From a virus, in the IMG/VR virus record IMGVR_UViG_3300036851_000302, positions 1 through 48,250 of that record: a stretch of 48,250 nt of DNA; one strand, written 5' to 3'. Below the pieces are notes generated by a model that had not been told where the DNA came from, did no database searches, and saw only the letters and a list, made by a program, of their open reading frames with translations. The translations under genes were made by a program, and so were the position numbers. Shown here in pieces: positions 7,647 to 13,920 of this stretch (position 1 is its first letter; each line of letters begins with the position of its first letter).

Positions 7647-7854
7647 GGAGTACCCCTACGGTGCCGGGAGTGGTCGCGAAGGGTCGCGGAAGTTGTGCCA
7701 CGTCTGCGCGAACACGTTTTGCGGCAACGCGGAGGAGTATCCCAGGAGCTACCCCGAAAGTGACACGATGCGGCTAATCGCATGGGGCATCAATCGTGTC
7801 CTAGCTGAGCTTAGAGACCAGGCTTTTCTTCGTAGTCGAGTTCGACCCCGCTGA
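7579..7854 (+). CDS. Zinc-ribbon small protein
   Basis: 91 residues from GTG 7579. Two CxxC pairs (CAFCG and CHVCANTFCGNA) are separated by about 26 residues, a typical zinc ribbon. The ending YPESDTMRLIAWGINRVL followed by AELR matches a widespread actinophage small-protein pattern in which CxxC...GNA...YP is followed by IAWGxNxIL. Probably structural zinc binding; role unknown. Confidence 0.72.
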   Translation: MIDDREKPRRGDCAFCGYATDVKEYPYGAGSGREGSRKLCHVCANTFCGNAEEYPRSYPESDTMRLIAWGINRVLAELRDQAFLRSRVRPR

Positions 7855-7858
7855 TGGC

Positions 7859-8026
7859 ATGACGCTCTGCTCGTTCGACAACCGCGAAGCCGAGACGCAG
7901 TTGCGCGATGAGCTGACGGGCCATGTCATCTACGTGTGCAGCGATTGTTTTTTGCGTTACTCCAAGCTCAAAGGGTTCTGGGAAGTCGTTCGCGATGAAG
8001 CGACCACCGACGCAGGGAGTGAGTGA
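7859..8026 (+). CDS. Small cysteine-containing protein
   Basis: 55 residues: MTLCSFDNREAETQLRDELT, then HVIYVCSDCFLRYSKLKGFW. It lies between two related small zinc proteins; the start ATG 7859 has no clear ribosome site, and the 20 codons upstream in the same frame (FVVEFDPADG) also look coding but offer no start codon, so the start is uncertain or coupled to the previous stop at 7854. The stop overlaps the next start as TGATG. Confidence 0.6.
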   Translation: MTLCSFDNREAETQLRDELTGHVIYVCSDCFLRYSKLKGFWEVVRDEATTDAGSE

Positions 8027-8568
8027 TGGACCGCGAACACATCGACGACCTCATCGAGCGGCATGGTATCCCGCGAGGGCCGGGTCCGAAACGGAGCCAG
8101 ATGCACATGCAGTCGGTCCTTGACCATATCGCTGGAGCTTGGGCAAGGCATCCCGAATATCGGCTCTGCCAACTTCTTTCGAACGCGGTTGGCTCGGGTC
8201 CACAGGATTTGTTCCACGTCGAGGACGACGTGCTTATCGGTAAGCTGGCGCAGTCGGCCTTGACGTCTACCGACGATGCCCCAGCTGCTAGCGCGAACTG
8301 GACTTCCGAAGTCATCAAGGCCATCGAGCGCGACCCGTCGTTACTCAGGAAGGTCGGTAGGCGACCATCGGACGATGCACCAACGGACGCCAACGGTAAG
8401 CGGCTCAACATCGCTCTCCATCGCCTCCTGGGCGTGAAGGAGGATTGTCTGCACGGCTGCACTCATGTCATCGCTGAGGAATGGACAGCGCTTGGACTTG
8501 CAAGCGTTGCGTATCGGGCGACAAGGCGGCAACTGGCAGCGGATTCAGGGTCAGCAGCCGATGAGTAG
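8026..8568 (+). CDS. Conserved phage protein, HPEYRLCQLL family
   Basis: 180 residues from ATG 8026 (TGATG; GGGAG upstream). Residues about 25-75 read MHMQSVLDHIAGAWARHPEY, then RLCQLLSNAV and DLFHVEDDVLIGKL. The pattern W..HP..RL.QLL.N......D.F..ED..L is common in small phage and actinobacterial proteins of unknown function. Residues 130-180 form a less conserved C-terminal extension with CLHGC. Confidence 0.7.
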   Translation: MDREHIDDLIERHGIPRGPGPKRSQMHMQSVLDHIAGAWARHPEYRLCQLLSNAVGSGPQDLFHVEDDVLIGKLAQSALTSTDDAPAASANWTSEVIKAIERDPSLLRKVGRRPSDDAPTDANGKRLNIALHRLLGVKEDCLHGCTHVIAEEWTALGLASVAYRATRRQLAADSGSAADE

Positions 8569-8779
8569 GCCGCGCGACCTGGAGGGGTTCGTGGAGTTCG
8601 GTCGCTCCATCAGCGGCTACGCCATCTCGAAGTGCGCGCTCTGCAACCAGACGATTAACCCGTCAGCGCGTGTCGTCTGGCTCCGGGACTGGCACAGCGG
8701 GCTGACCGTCCATGAGCGGTGCTACGACGTGTACCAGGTCGTAGCGGTAGTTCCTCACAAGGGAGCAGACGGTGACTGA
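8561..8779 (+). CDS. Small zinc-knuckle protein
   Basis: 72 residues from ATG 8561. CALCNQTINP and then LTVHERCYD give a Cys-x2-Cys...His-x2-Cys set, a treble-clef-like zinc site around VVWLRDWHSG. The C-terminus ends HKGADGD; the DNA coding this junction (8755-8771) is repeated at 25749-25765. Role unknown. Confidence 0.7.
   Translation: MSRPRDLEGFVEFGRSISGYAISKCALCNQTINPSARVVWLRDWHSGLTVHERCYDVYQVVAVVPHKGADGD
8755..8771 (+). repeat. Gene-junction repeat A, copy 1
   Basis: Seventeen bases, tcacaagggagcagacg, identical to 25749-25765. It codes the HKGAD ending of one gene and supplies the ribosome site of the next. Confidence 0.8.
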
Positions 8780-8957
8780 CCGCATGCCGGAGAAATGTCG
8801 CCATTGTCAAGTGGTGGAAGCCGCACCGCGCATCGAAACGCTTGGTCCTTATCGTGGATTCGTGGTCCACGACTACGAGCGGGGGCCGACGGTGCCTTGT
8901 GATGCTGACCGCCCTAATCTACGAGCGGCAACGGACTTCAGGAGAGAGGACGCATGA
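8772..8957 (+). CDS. Small CxxC protein ending DFRREDA
   Basis: 61 residues from GTG 8772, with AGGGAG seven bases upstream. CRHCQ and a later Cys suggest metal binding. The C-terminal seven residues DFRREDA and the following ribosome site are shared exactly at DNA level with the gene ending at 26033. Confidence 0.65.
   Translation: MTDRMPEKCRHCQVVEAAPRIETLGPYRGFVVHDYERGPTVPCDADRPNLRAATDFRREDA
8932..8957 (+). repeat. Gene-junction repeat B, copy 1
   Basis: Twenty-six bases identical to 26008-26033 (begins cggacttcagg, ends ggacgcatga). It codes DFRREDA, the stop, and the AGGAGAGAGG ribosome site and ATG of the next gene. Confidence 0.85.
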
Positions 8958-9181
8958 GGCACCCCTGCTACTACGGTCACATGACGGTTGACCAAGTGCG
9001 TTCTCACGGAGCAAGACTGATATTTCTTGGCTACTTGCTCGGCGGAATGGTCGCAGGAGTCGAACGCCAGGCCTCGTGGTTTATTGCCGGAGGGGTGCTG
9101 TTCGCAGGCATGGTCTGGCTCGACTTCCGAGCATGGAGAGCGTCCGCTGACAGCCGAGGAGCTGACCGGGAGGAAGAATGA
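8954..9181 (+). CDS. Small membrane protein, two transmembrane helices
   Basis: 75 residues, ATG 8954 behind AGGAGAGAGG. Two hydrophobic stretches (LIFLGYLLGGMVAGV and FIAGGVLFAGMVWLDF) separated by a short polar turn; charged C-terminus ending REEE. Looks like a small inner-membrane protein; position gives no clear role. Confidence 0.68.
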   Translation: MRHPCYYGHMTVDQVRSHGARLIFLGYLLGGMVAGVERQASWFIAGGVLFAGMVWLDFRAWRASADSRGADREEE

Positions 9182-9663
9182 GCGACGGAGCACACGCAGG
9201 CGTCGACGCAGAACGCGCACTTGGGACGATTCTCGGCGGCGAACCTGCGCCCGATGAGACGGGCGAGAAGACCATGAGCCCCGTTGAGATGCGGGCCAAG
9301 CTCGAAGCGCAAGAGCAACCGGAGGGCTACGACGGTACGGCGACCTACGCCGGGAAGTTGATTCTCCACTTCTTGCTGGACGACCCGTCGCGAGCAAGCA
9401 TCCCCAACGAGAACGTGTACGACAGAGAAGCTTTTAGGCGTGACGGGAAACCGTGGGACAAGTTCAGTGACTACATCGTGCAGGCGGGGCTCTACGAGGT
9501 GATGCGCGACGCGGGTGAGCCGTGGGCCGAGGTCACGCGGCTCGACTTGACCGGCTTCATGTGGGGCTGGGCCGTCAACGCTGCTCGCTACTGCGTCGAG
9601 CTTCCACCCGTTCCGAACCCGGCAATCATCACGGTCGGTTCGGCTGAGGGCGAGGAGTCGTGA
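9178..9663 (+). CDS. Hypothetical protein
   Basis: 161 residues from ATG 9178 (ATGA overlap, GGGAGGAAG upstream). The first 40 residues are low-complexity; then an ordered region with YAGKLILHFLLDDPSRASIP, and WAEVTRLDLTGFMWGWAVNA near the C-terminus. No named family. It is the last gene before the 9684 promoter. Confidence 0.68.
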   Translation: MSDGAHAGVDAERALGTILGGEPAPDETGEKTMSPVEMRAKLEAQEQPEGYDGTATYAGKLILHFLLDDPSRASIPNENVYDREAFRRDGKPWDKFSDYIVQAGLYEVMRDAGEPWAEVTRLDLTGFMWGWAVNAARYCVELPPVPNPAIITVGSAEGEES

Positions 9664-9683
9664 ACAGCTAGAGGCTGTCGGGG

Positions 9684-9713
9684 TTGCGCAGTTGAGTCTC
9701 GTTGCGCTAGACT
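9684..9713 (+). promoter_or_regulatory. Promoter for the 9746-10845 genes
   Basis: TTGCGC (9684-9689), an 18-base spacer and TAGACT (9708-9713) in the 82-base gap between genes. The predicted start near 9720 leaves a short leader with GAGGAGG before GTG 9746. Confidence 0.65.
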
Positions 9714-9745
9714 AGCCTCCTTGTCTCGTCGAGAGGAGGTTGGTC

Positions 9746-10387
9746 GTGGCAACCAAGAAGGCCAAGCAGGACCAGCAGAATAGCGGTACCGCCGTCGTCA
9801 TCGACCGCATCGAAGCTGAACGGTTGCGGGTGCCGATAGTTGGCACAAGTCCGCTCATCGTTCACCGCTTCAGCGAGAAGGCCAAGCGTGCGATGCTCGA
9901 CGCGATGCAGGGTCGCAAGAACCCTAAGACGGTGAAGAACCCGCAAGAGGATTACGAGCAAGCCTTCTATCGCTTGAAGGACGGCGAGCCCGGGTTCCCC
10001 GCTGTCGGGTTCAAGAAGTCTACTGTCGGTGCTGTGCGTTTCTATCACGCACTGACGATGACTGCAGTCCGCCAGTTCGTGTTTTTCCACGGCGAAGTTG
10101 GTGGCGACGGCATGCAGCTGGTGCGTATCGAAGGTGCGCCGCGGATGCGTGAAGACGTCGTGACTGTCGGTCGTGGCACCGACCTTCGCTACCGTCCCGA
10201 GTTCCTTGAGTGGTCGACTTCGCTTGAAGTCACCTACGTCAAGTCGTGCATCACTCGGGCCAGCGTTCTGTCCCTCATCGACGCAGGTGGTATGGGTGTC
10301 GGAGTCGGCGAATGGCGCCCCGAGCGCGGTGGCGATTTCGGGATGTACCGTATCGACCCGACGCGCGAAGTCGAGGTGCTGTCGTGA
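9746..10387 (+). CDS. Conserved phage protein (PLIVHRFSEKAK family)
   Basis: 213 residues from GTG 9746, with AGGAGG at seven bases; an upstream in-frame TTG at 9740 overlaps the ribosome site. The motifs IVGTSPLIVHRFSEKAK, a YEQAFYRLKDGEPGFPAVGFK segment and later GWGE-like GVGEWRPERGGDFGMYRI define a phage family of unknown function that I recognise by its P-L-I-x-H-x-F and FPA-x-x-FK signatures. It is followed without a gap by a gene of another such family, and both are expressed from their own promoter before packaging genes, so a role in DNA metabolism or packaging is possible. Confidence 0.72.
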   Translation: MATKKAKQDQQNSGTAVVIDRIEAERLRVPIVGTSPLIVHRFSEKAKRAMLDAMQGRKNPKTVKNPQEDYEQAFYRLKDGEPGFPAVGFKKSTVGAVRFYHALTMTAVRQFVFFHGEVGGDGMQLVRIEGAPRMREDVVTVGRGTDLRYRPEFLEWSTSLEVTYVKSCITRASVLSLIDAGGMGVGVGEWRPERGGDFGMYRIDPTREVEVLS

Positions 10388-10845
10388 GCGACCTTCGCGC
10401 TGAGTTCGAAGTGCTGTACGAACGCAACGGGAAACTAACGCCGGAGCTAGTCGTTGATGCAGCTCGCCCACAGCGAAGCGCGTTGCACGATTACTTCGAG
10501 TGGGATGACGCCATCGCAGGTGAGGCGTTCCGTCGCGAGCAAGCGCGCCACCTCATCAAGTCGGTGCGAGTCTCATACACGACACCGTCGGGTGAAGTGC
10601 ATGATGTCCGTGCGTTCCACGCGCTACGCGACGAGGATGAGCCCGGGAAGCATTACGAGTTCTTCTCGGCGGAGGACGTTGCCAGTGACCCCCTTCGTCG
10701 TGGGCTTCTGTTGCGGGACATGGAGCGTGACTGGTTCGCCCTTCGGCGGAGGTGGGAATCGTTCAGCGAGTTTTGGAGCCTGATAGCGACGGAGGTCGAG
10801 CAGACGGGACGTAGGGTTCGGCGCCGCCGCCGCAAAGCTAGTTGA
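10384..10845 (+). CDS. Conserved phage protein (HDYFEWDD family)
   Basis: 153 residues from GTG 10384 (GTGA overlap). The start NGKLTPELVVDAARPQRSAL followed by HDYFEWDDAIAGEAFRREQA is a frequently seen phage signature: NG-x-L-T-P-x-x-V-V...S-x-L-H-x-x-FEWDD...A...R..QA. In other phages it travels with the previous gene type. The C-terminal half (HYEFFSAEDVASDPL, RDMERDWFALRRRWESF) is helical and basic at the end. Function unknown. Confidence 0.72.
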   Translation: MSDLRAEFEVLYERNGKLTPELVVDAARPQRSALHDYFEWDDAIAGEAFRREQARHLIKSVRVSYTTPSGEVHDVRAFHALRDEDEPGKHYEFFSAEDVASDPLRRGLLLRDMERDWFALRRRWESFSEFWSLIATEVEQTGRRVRRRRRKAS

Positions 10846-10857
10846 CGGGGAGAGGCC

Positions 10858-11250
10858 CGGCTGGTTCAGGCAAGTTCAGGACCGGCTCGGCACGGCAAGG
10901 TACGGCAGGCACGGCTGGGTTCGTTGAATCGAGTCGGGGCAAGGATTCGCGCGGCGTGCCAGTTGCGGCTAGTCGCGTCACGTCCTGGGCTGGTGGCAAC
11001 TGGTTAGGCAAGGCTGGTCACAGCGGGTCACGTTCCGGCAAGGCAGGTGGGGTGTGGCTAGGTAAGGTGGTTACGGCAGGTCCCGGATGGGCGCGGCAGG
11101 CAAGGTCAGGCAATGCGGGTCGGGGTTGGGCGAGGCGTGGAAGGTCGCGGTCCGGCAGGTGCGGTCAGGCGAGGTCGGTCGTGGCTTAGCGAGGTCTCGC
11201 CTGGTGAGGTCCGTCGCGGCGTGGAAAGGCGAGGTCTCGAAGGGGGGGAG
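10858..11250 (+). repeat. Degenerate 5-nt G-rich repeat array, non-coding
   Basis: About 400 bases with strong strand asymmetry (G far above C on this strand) and a rough five-base beat of the type NGGYN: for example cggct cggca cggca aggta cggca, and near the end ggtca ggcga ggtcg. An open frame crosses it (10842-11189), but its Gly/Arg/Ser/Ala product only mirrors the repeat. It lies directly upstream of a terS-like gene, so a packaging-initiation, origin or recombination role is possible. No perfect repeat unit longer than about 8 bases was seen. Confidence 0.7.
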
Positions 11251-11251
11251 G

Positions 11252-11257
11252 TACGCT
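11252..11257 (+). promoter_or_regulatory. Probable -10 element before the terS-like gene
   Basis: TACGCT seven bases upstream of ATG 11265, in the spacing used at other leaderless starts here. The -35 region (gcgagg) is poor. Confidence 0.35.
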
Positions 11258-11264
11258 GTAACTC

Positions 11265-11333
11265 ATGAAGCGAGGTCTCGACCTGATGGGCGGACCCTTG
11301 GGCCGCTTGACCCATGGAGGGTTCGCTTCGTGA
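11265..11333 (+). CDS. Possible 22-residue leader peptide
   Basis: ATG 11265 opens a 22-codon frame (MKRGLDLMGGPLGRLTHGGF then AS) whose TGA overlaps the GTG of the terS-like gene (GTGA). The frame sits right behind a -10 hexamer, so it would be leaderless and could couple translation into the next gene. Small size makes chance possible. Confidence 0.35.
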   Translation: MKRGLDLMGGPLGRLTHGGFAS

Positions 11334-11791
11334 GCTTGGCTGAGCAGCCTCACGAGGAAGCTGAACCTCAGCTCTTCGCGACGCAGTGCACGGCGCATTC
11401 TTCGCGAACTGGGTTGCGTTGCGCCAAGGCTGCAATCAAGGGCGGGACGGTCTGTCCGACGCACGGCGGCTCGGCACCACAAGTAAGGGCTGCGGCGGAT
11501 GCGCGAATAATCGAAGCTCAGGAGCGCATGCTTAATTTGCTTGACCCGGCGATGCAGCGGTTGGAGCAGCTGTTAAAGGCAGCCGACAAGGATTCGGTGT
11601 CGATGCAAGCTATCCGCGAAATCTTCGAGAAGGCCGGGTGGGTCGTTGCGCGCAAGCACGACGTGAAGCTGACGGCGGAGGCGTACACGTTCAACATCGT
11701 GGTGGCCGGTGAAGACGAGGAAGGGGATGATGCGCCTATCGAGGTAGAAGCGTATGAGGACGACGAGCCTACGTATTTGGGAGAGGGGTGA
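11330..11791 (+). CDS. Putative small terminase subunit (HGG-motif protein)
   Basis: 153 residues from GTG 11330, with GGAGG nine bases upstream; the frame extends further 5' but only into the repeat array. Residues 15-55 carry CTAHSSRTGLRCAKAAIKGG and VCPTHGGSAPQV: C...G-x-x-C...C-x-x-HGG-x-x-P-Q-V. This small zinc-like module precedes the helical region in many phage proteins annotated as small terminase. Then follow helices (AQERMLNLLDPAMQRLEQLL and MQAIREIFEKAGW) and an acidic tail (EDEEGDDAPIEVEAYEDDEP). Terminase small subunits bind the packaging site and recruit the large subunit (here at 18145). Assignment is by motif and synteny, moderate. Confidence 0.68.
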   Translation: MSLAEQPHEEAEPQLFATQCTAHSSRTGLRCAKAAIKGGTVCPTHGGSAPQVRAAADARIIEAQERMLNLLDPAMQRLEQLLKAADKDSVSMQAIREIFEKAGWVVARKHDVKLTAEAYTFNIVVAGEDEEGDDAPIEVEAYEDDEPTYLGEG

Positions 11792-11794
11792 GGG

Positions 11795-11965
11795 ATGGTG
11801 ACCTGGAGGACGGTATTGCGAGGAGCAGCGGTTCTGCTGTTCATCATCTGTGCTCTGTCCAGCTTCGCTGATGGTGTGAACGTCATCGAGACCGGATTCG
11901 GGTTCGTTGGACTAGCGTGCTTCGCGGCATCGTTTTGGGGGCCGACCGACCGGGTGGTTCGCTGA
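11795..11965 (+). CDS. Small membrane protein
   Basis: 56 residues, ATG 11795, GAGAGGGGTGAGGG upstream. Two hydrophobic segments (VLRGAAVLLFIICALSSF and GFVGLACFAASFWG) separated by a short polar loop. Ends GPTDRVVR. No family; a two-pass membrane peptide. Confidence 0.6.
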   Translation: MVTWRTVLRGAAVLLFIICALSSFADGVNVIETGFGFVGLACFAASFWGPTDRVVR

Positions 11966-11966
11966 G

Positions 11967-12176
11967 GTGCGGTGGAATCGGTTCAAGGTCTTCTTGGCTC
12001 ACCTGTTTCCTCGTACCCACTGGGGTGTCTACACCACCGATAGCTCTGTGGGCACTGGACGCCCGGTACGGCGGTTCATCATCTGGCGTCAGTGGGGGAA
12101 CAGCGTTAAGCACTTCGAGCAGTTCGACTTGGCGGGATGGGACATGAACGCCAATCCGGTAGGGAGGGCGACGTGA
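11967..12176 (+). CDS. Small basic hypothetical protein
   Basis: 69 residues from GTG 11967. N-terminus MRWNRFKVFLAHLFPRTHWG is basic and amphipathic, followed by strand-like repeats (VRRFIIWRQW, HFEQFDLAGW). It overlaps the next gene by 4 bases. Unknown role; the pattern could be a small membrane-associated protein. Confidence 0.55.
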   Translation: MRWNRFKVFLAHLFPRTHWGVYTTDSSVGTGRPVRRFIIWRQWGNSVKHFEQFDLAGWDMNANPVGRAT

Positions 12177-12415
12177 CGACGTGGGTGCATTGCGACGCTG
12201 AAGGCATCGAGGGTCACGGCTGCCACGTGAAGATGTTGGTAGACGAGACGTCGCCCAACCCGGGCATCCACGTGAAAACGTCGGCCGCGGAGGTGCGCCA
12301 AGGGCTGATACACGACTACGAGCGCTCGCTCGATTTCTGCTCGTGGAGCTGCATGGCCGCATACGCTGCGTCTGCAGCGCGTGGAGAGCCCATTCCCGAG
12401 GAGGCGTTGGCCTGA
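12173..12415 (+). CDS. Small zinc-binding protein
   Basis: 80 residues from GTG 12173, GGGAGGGCG upstream. WVHCDAEGIEGHGCHVKM and later FCSWSCMAAYAA give four cysteines with two histidines, the layout of a zinc-ribbon in which CxxC is followed by a helix. Similar small proteins occur in actinobacteria; function unknown. Confidence 0.65.
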   Translation: MTTWVHCDAEGIEGHGCHVKMLVDETSPNPGIHVKTSAAEVRQGLIHDYERSLDFCSWSCMAAYAASAARGEPIPEEALA

Positions 12416-12720
12416 TGTCCACTCGCTCGCCGCGCTCACCCCGTGCACCACGCAAGCCAGTTGTTCGCAAGCCGATAAGCGGCGTACCGGTCATCCGCAA
12501 GCCGAAACCGCCAGACCTCAGTCACGTACCGACAGCCGCAGCGATACAGAAGAAGGTCGCCGACCGGCTGACCGGTTTGCCACCTCGCCCAGGGAAAGGG
12601 AAGCCCACTCGTTCGGCACGGGGTCGGGCTGGCGCAGGCCGTGCGGAACGGTTGAAGGCTCGGGCTGCTCGGCGTGCTGGCCGCGGGTCTCGGCGCGGTT
12701 CCCGTGGAAGGTCGGACTGA
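12415..12720 (+). CDS. Arg/Pro-rich basic protein (set 1)
   Basis: 101 residues, extremely basic: MSTRSPRSPRAPRKPVVRKP at the start and poly-Arg/Gly at the end. It contains PPDLSHVPTAAAIQKKV, which resembles APNLSRVPKRATTSGNI in the protein at 17168, so the two are probably paralogs. ATG 12415 overlaps the upstream stop region; GAGGAGG lies about 10 bases before. Such a composition suits nucleic-acid binding or DNA condensation in the head. First of three consecutive basic proteins upstream of the Y RNA locus. Confidence 0.62.
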   Translation: MSTRSPRSPRAPRKPVVRKPISGVPVIRKPKPPDLSHVPTAAAIQKKVADRLTGLPPRPGKGKPTRSARGRAGAGRAERLKARAARRAGRGSRRGSRGRSD

Positions 12721-13016
12721 TGGCTCTCCCACGCGCTAGCTTGGGAGGTATCCGCAACCCTACGGGCTCCAGCGCTGCTCGCTCGACGGCTCGCAGCGGA
12801 CGTGGTCCTACGCGTCGTACCAAGAGCGTCATCCGTTCGCTCACCCGTCCGACGAAGGGTGTACGGCTGGAGCGCTACCGCGAACAGGCTCGTCGCAATC
12901 CCCGCATCAAGGAACGCCATCAGCGCGTCTCCGGCGGGGTTGAACCCCGCGCTCGGGCGAGTCGGTCGAGCCGCACCCCACGGCGCCCGCGGAGCCCACG
13001 GCGAACGAGTCGGTAG
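12720..13016 (+). CDS. Arg/Ser-rich basic protein (set 1)
   Basis: 98 residues from ATG 12720 (TGATG). Low-complexity start (GGIRNPTGSSAARSTARSGR) and end (RTPRRPRSPRRTSR), with a more ordered middle YREQARRNPRIKERHQR. It shares its Arg-rich style with its neighbours but no clear homology. Presumably nucleic-acid binding. Coding choice rests on the tight stop-start overlap and continuity; other frames here are also open because the region is very GC rich. Confidence 0.5.
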   Translation: MALPRASLGGIRNPTGSSAARSTARSGRGPTRRTKSVIRSLTRPTKGVRLERYREQARRNPRIKERHQRVSGGVEPRARASRSSRTPRRPRSPRRTSR

Positions 13017-13019
13017 CCC

Positions 13020-13532
13020 GTGGCTCGCCAACGCTCATCCCGACCACCGAAAGCTAGTGGCAGGAAGTTCCGTGACCCCAGCAATGAACGCCGCTACCAG
13101 CGGTTCAAGGGTCTCGGTGGGGTTGGTGGTCGTAGCGAGTATTGGCGAACGCTAGGTCGAGGCGAACGGAAGGATGCCCGGCAATCCTCAGGCCGTGTTC
13201 CGTTTTTCCGCAACCGCAGGAACGAGACGGACTACCGCAACTACCGGAAGAACACGACGAAGAAGGGTCAACGCCCTCTCGCTGCACCCGACTGGTACGA
13301 CCGATTCGTCCGGGGTTCGAACCCCCCGTCGCGCAATCAACGACGTGCGACCGAACGGCGTTACAACCCGGAGTTCAAGCTCCGCGAGGCCAACCGCCTT
13401 TTGTCCTACACCGGCATCCGTCAGCCACGGCGACGACGGACGCAGGCGAAGCCGAAGCGACGTACCGTTCGACGAGCCGCTCCTGGCCGTGCTTACGGTG
13501 GCTCAGGCGGCACGTCTCGTAGGCGCAGCTGA
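13020..13532 (+). CDS. Arg-rich protein with repeated NERRYQRF-like motif (set 1)
   Basis: 170 residues from GTG 13020. Shares two segments with the 17719 protein: KFRDPSNERRYQRFK versus GFRDPRNERAYQSYWK, and the ending PGRAYGGSGG versus PGRAYGGTGG. Internally the same motif recurs in variant form: SNERRYQRF, RNETDYRNYRK, RATERRYNPEF. The regular E-x-x-Y spacing inside an otherwise disordered basic chain suggests repeated contacts with nucleic acid or a protein partner. Ends just before the Y RNA promoter. Family unknown. Confidence 0.65.
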   Translation: MARQRSSRPPKASGRKFRDPSNERRYQRFKGLGGVGGRSEYWRTLGRGERKDARQSSGRVPFFRNRRNETDYRNYRKNTTKKGQRPLAAPDWYDRFVRGSNPPSRNQRRATERRYNPEFKLREANRLLSYTGIRQPRRRRTQAKPKRRTVRRAAPGRAYGGSGGTSRRRS

Positions 13533-13552
13533 CGCGGCGCAGCTCGGACCCC

Positions 13553-13581
13553 TTGCGCAACTGAGCCGGGCGTAGTAGGCT
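13553..13581 (+). promoter_or_regulatory. Promoter of the Y RNA array
   Basis: TTGCGC (13553-13558), a 17-base spacer and TAGGCT (13576-13581). Transcription from seven or eight bases downstream would begin at about 13589, which is exactly where the first Y RNA stem (GCAGGACG) starts. The -35 is part of a TTGCGCAA palindrome (13553-13560). Confidence 0.75.
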
Positions 13582-13588
13582 CGTCTGC

Positions 13589-13660
13589 GCAGGACGGTGC
13601 GAAGTTCGCGGGATACTTCTTGGAAAAGGAACCTGCGAGCGGCTCTGGTGCTCGTCCTGC
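13589..13660 (+). ncRNA. Predicted Y RNA 1 (short form)
   Basis: Closed by a perfect 8-bp stem GCAGGACG (13589-13596) with CGTCCTGC (13653-13660). Inside is GGUGCGAAGUUCGCGGGAUAC, the same block that opens the other four RNAs and that resembles the Ro60-binding strand of animal Y RNAs (GGUCCGAAGGUAGUGGGUUA). UUCGCGGG then pairs with CCUGCGAG, enclosing a small hairpin (UUCUU/AGGAA). No T-loop-like arm is visible, so this copy is a minimal Y RNA or a remnant. Confidence 0.65.
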
Positions 13661-13668
13661 ATAGTTTT

Positions 13669-13776
13669 CGGGAGGGTGCGAAGACGAGGGATACTTCGGG
13701 TTCGAATCCCGAAGGCTGGGTGCTCAACACTCCGGCCTTCTTGGCAAAGACCTTCGTCGAACCGGTTCTCCTCCCG
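13669..13776 (+). ncRNA. Predicted Y RNA 2 with T-arm-like hairpin
   Basis: Outer stem CGGGAGG/CCTCCCG (13669-13675 with 13770-13776); inner stem GACGAGGG (13683-13690) with CCTTCGTC (13751-13758). The 5' strand carries GGUGCGAAGACGAGGGAUAC. The effector end holds CUUCGGG-UUCGAAU-CCCGAAG, a 7-bp stem with a perfect seven-base T-loop, then a second hairpin GGCUGG...CCGGCC. This matches the tRNA-like module known from bacterial Y RNAs. Confidence 0.75.
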
Positions 13777-13784
13777 GGTTTTGA

Positions 13785-13889
13785 CGTCGAAGGCGGTGTG
13801 ATGGCCGGGGGTTACTTCTCGCCAGAAAAGAGGAACGCCGGGTTCGAGAGACCCGGCACCGGAGTCATCCGGTATGACCTCCGCCGACG
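13785..13889 (+). ncRNA. Predicted Y RNA 3 (divergent copy)
   Basis: Outer helix CGTC (13785-13788) and GGCGG (13792-13796) pair with CCGCC (13881-13885) and GACG (13886-13889). The conserved block reads GGUGUGAUGGCCGGGGGUUAC, close to human hY4 (GAUGG...GGGUUA). Interior hairpins: GCCGGGU-UCGAGAG-ACCCGGC (13837-13857), a T-arm-like element, and ACCGGA-GUCA-UCCGGU (13858-13873) in the acceptor position. The inner Ro stem is weaker than in the others. Confidence 0.62.
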
Positions 13890-13920
13890 AGTGCTCGCCA
13901 ACGGCGTCGCAAGGTTGTCC

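Noticed and set aside
9707-10471. 254-codon minus-strand frame
   Set aside because: Antisense to two conserved phage genes with clear promoter and ribosome sites; shadow frame.
10842-11189. Gly/Arg/Ser-rich open frame over the pentamer array
   Set aside because: The product is just the translation of a short repeat; no start with ribosome site and no non-repeat segment.
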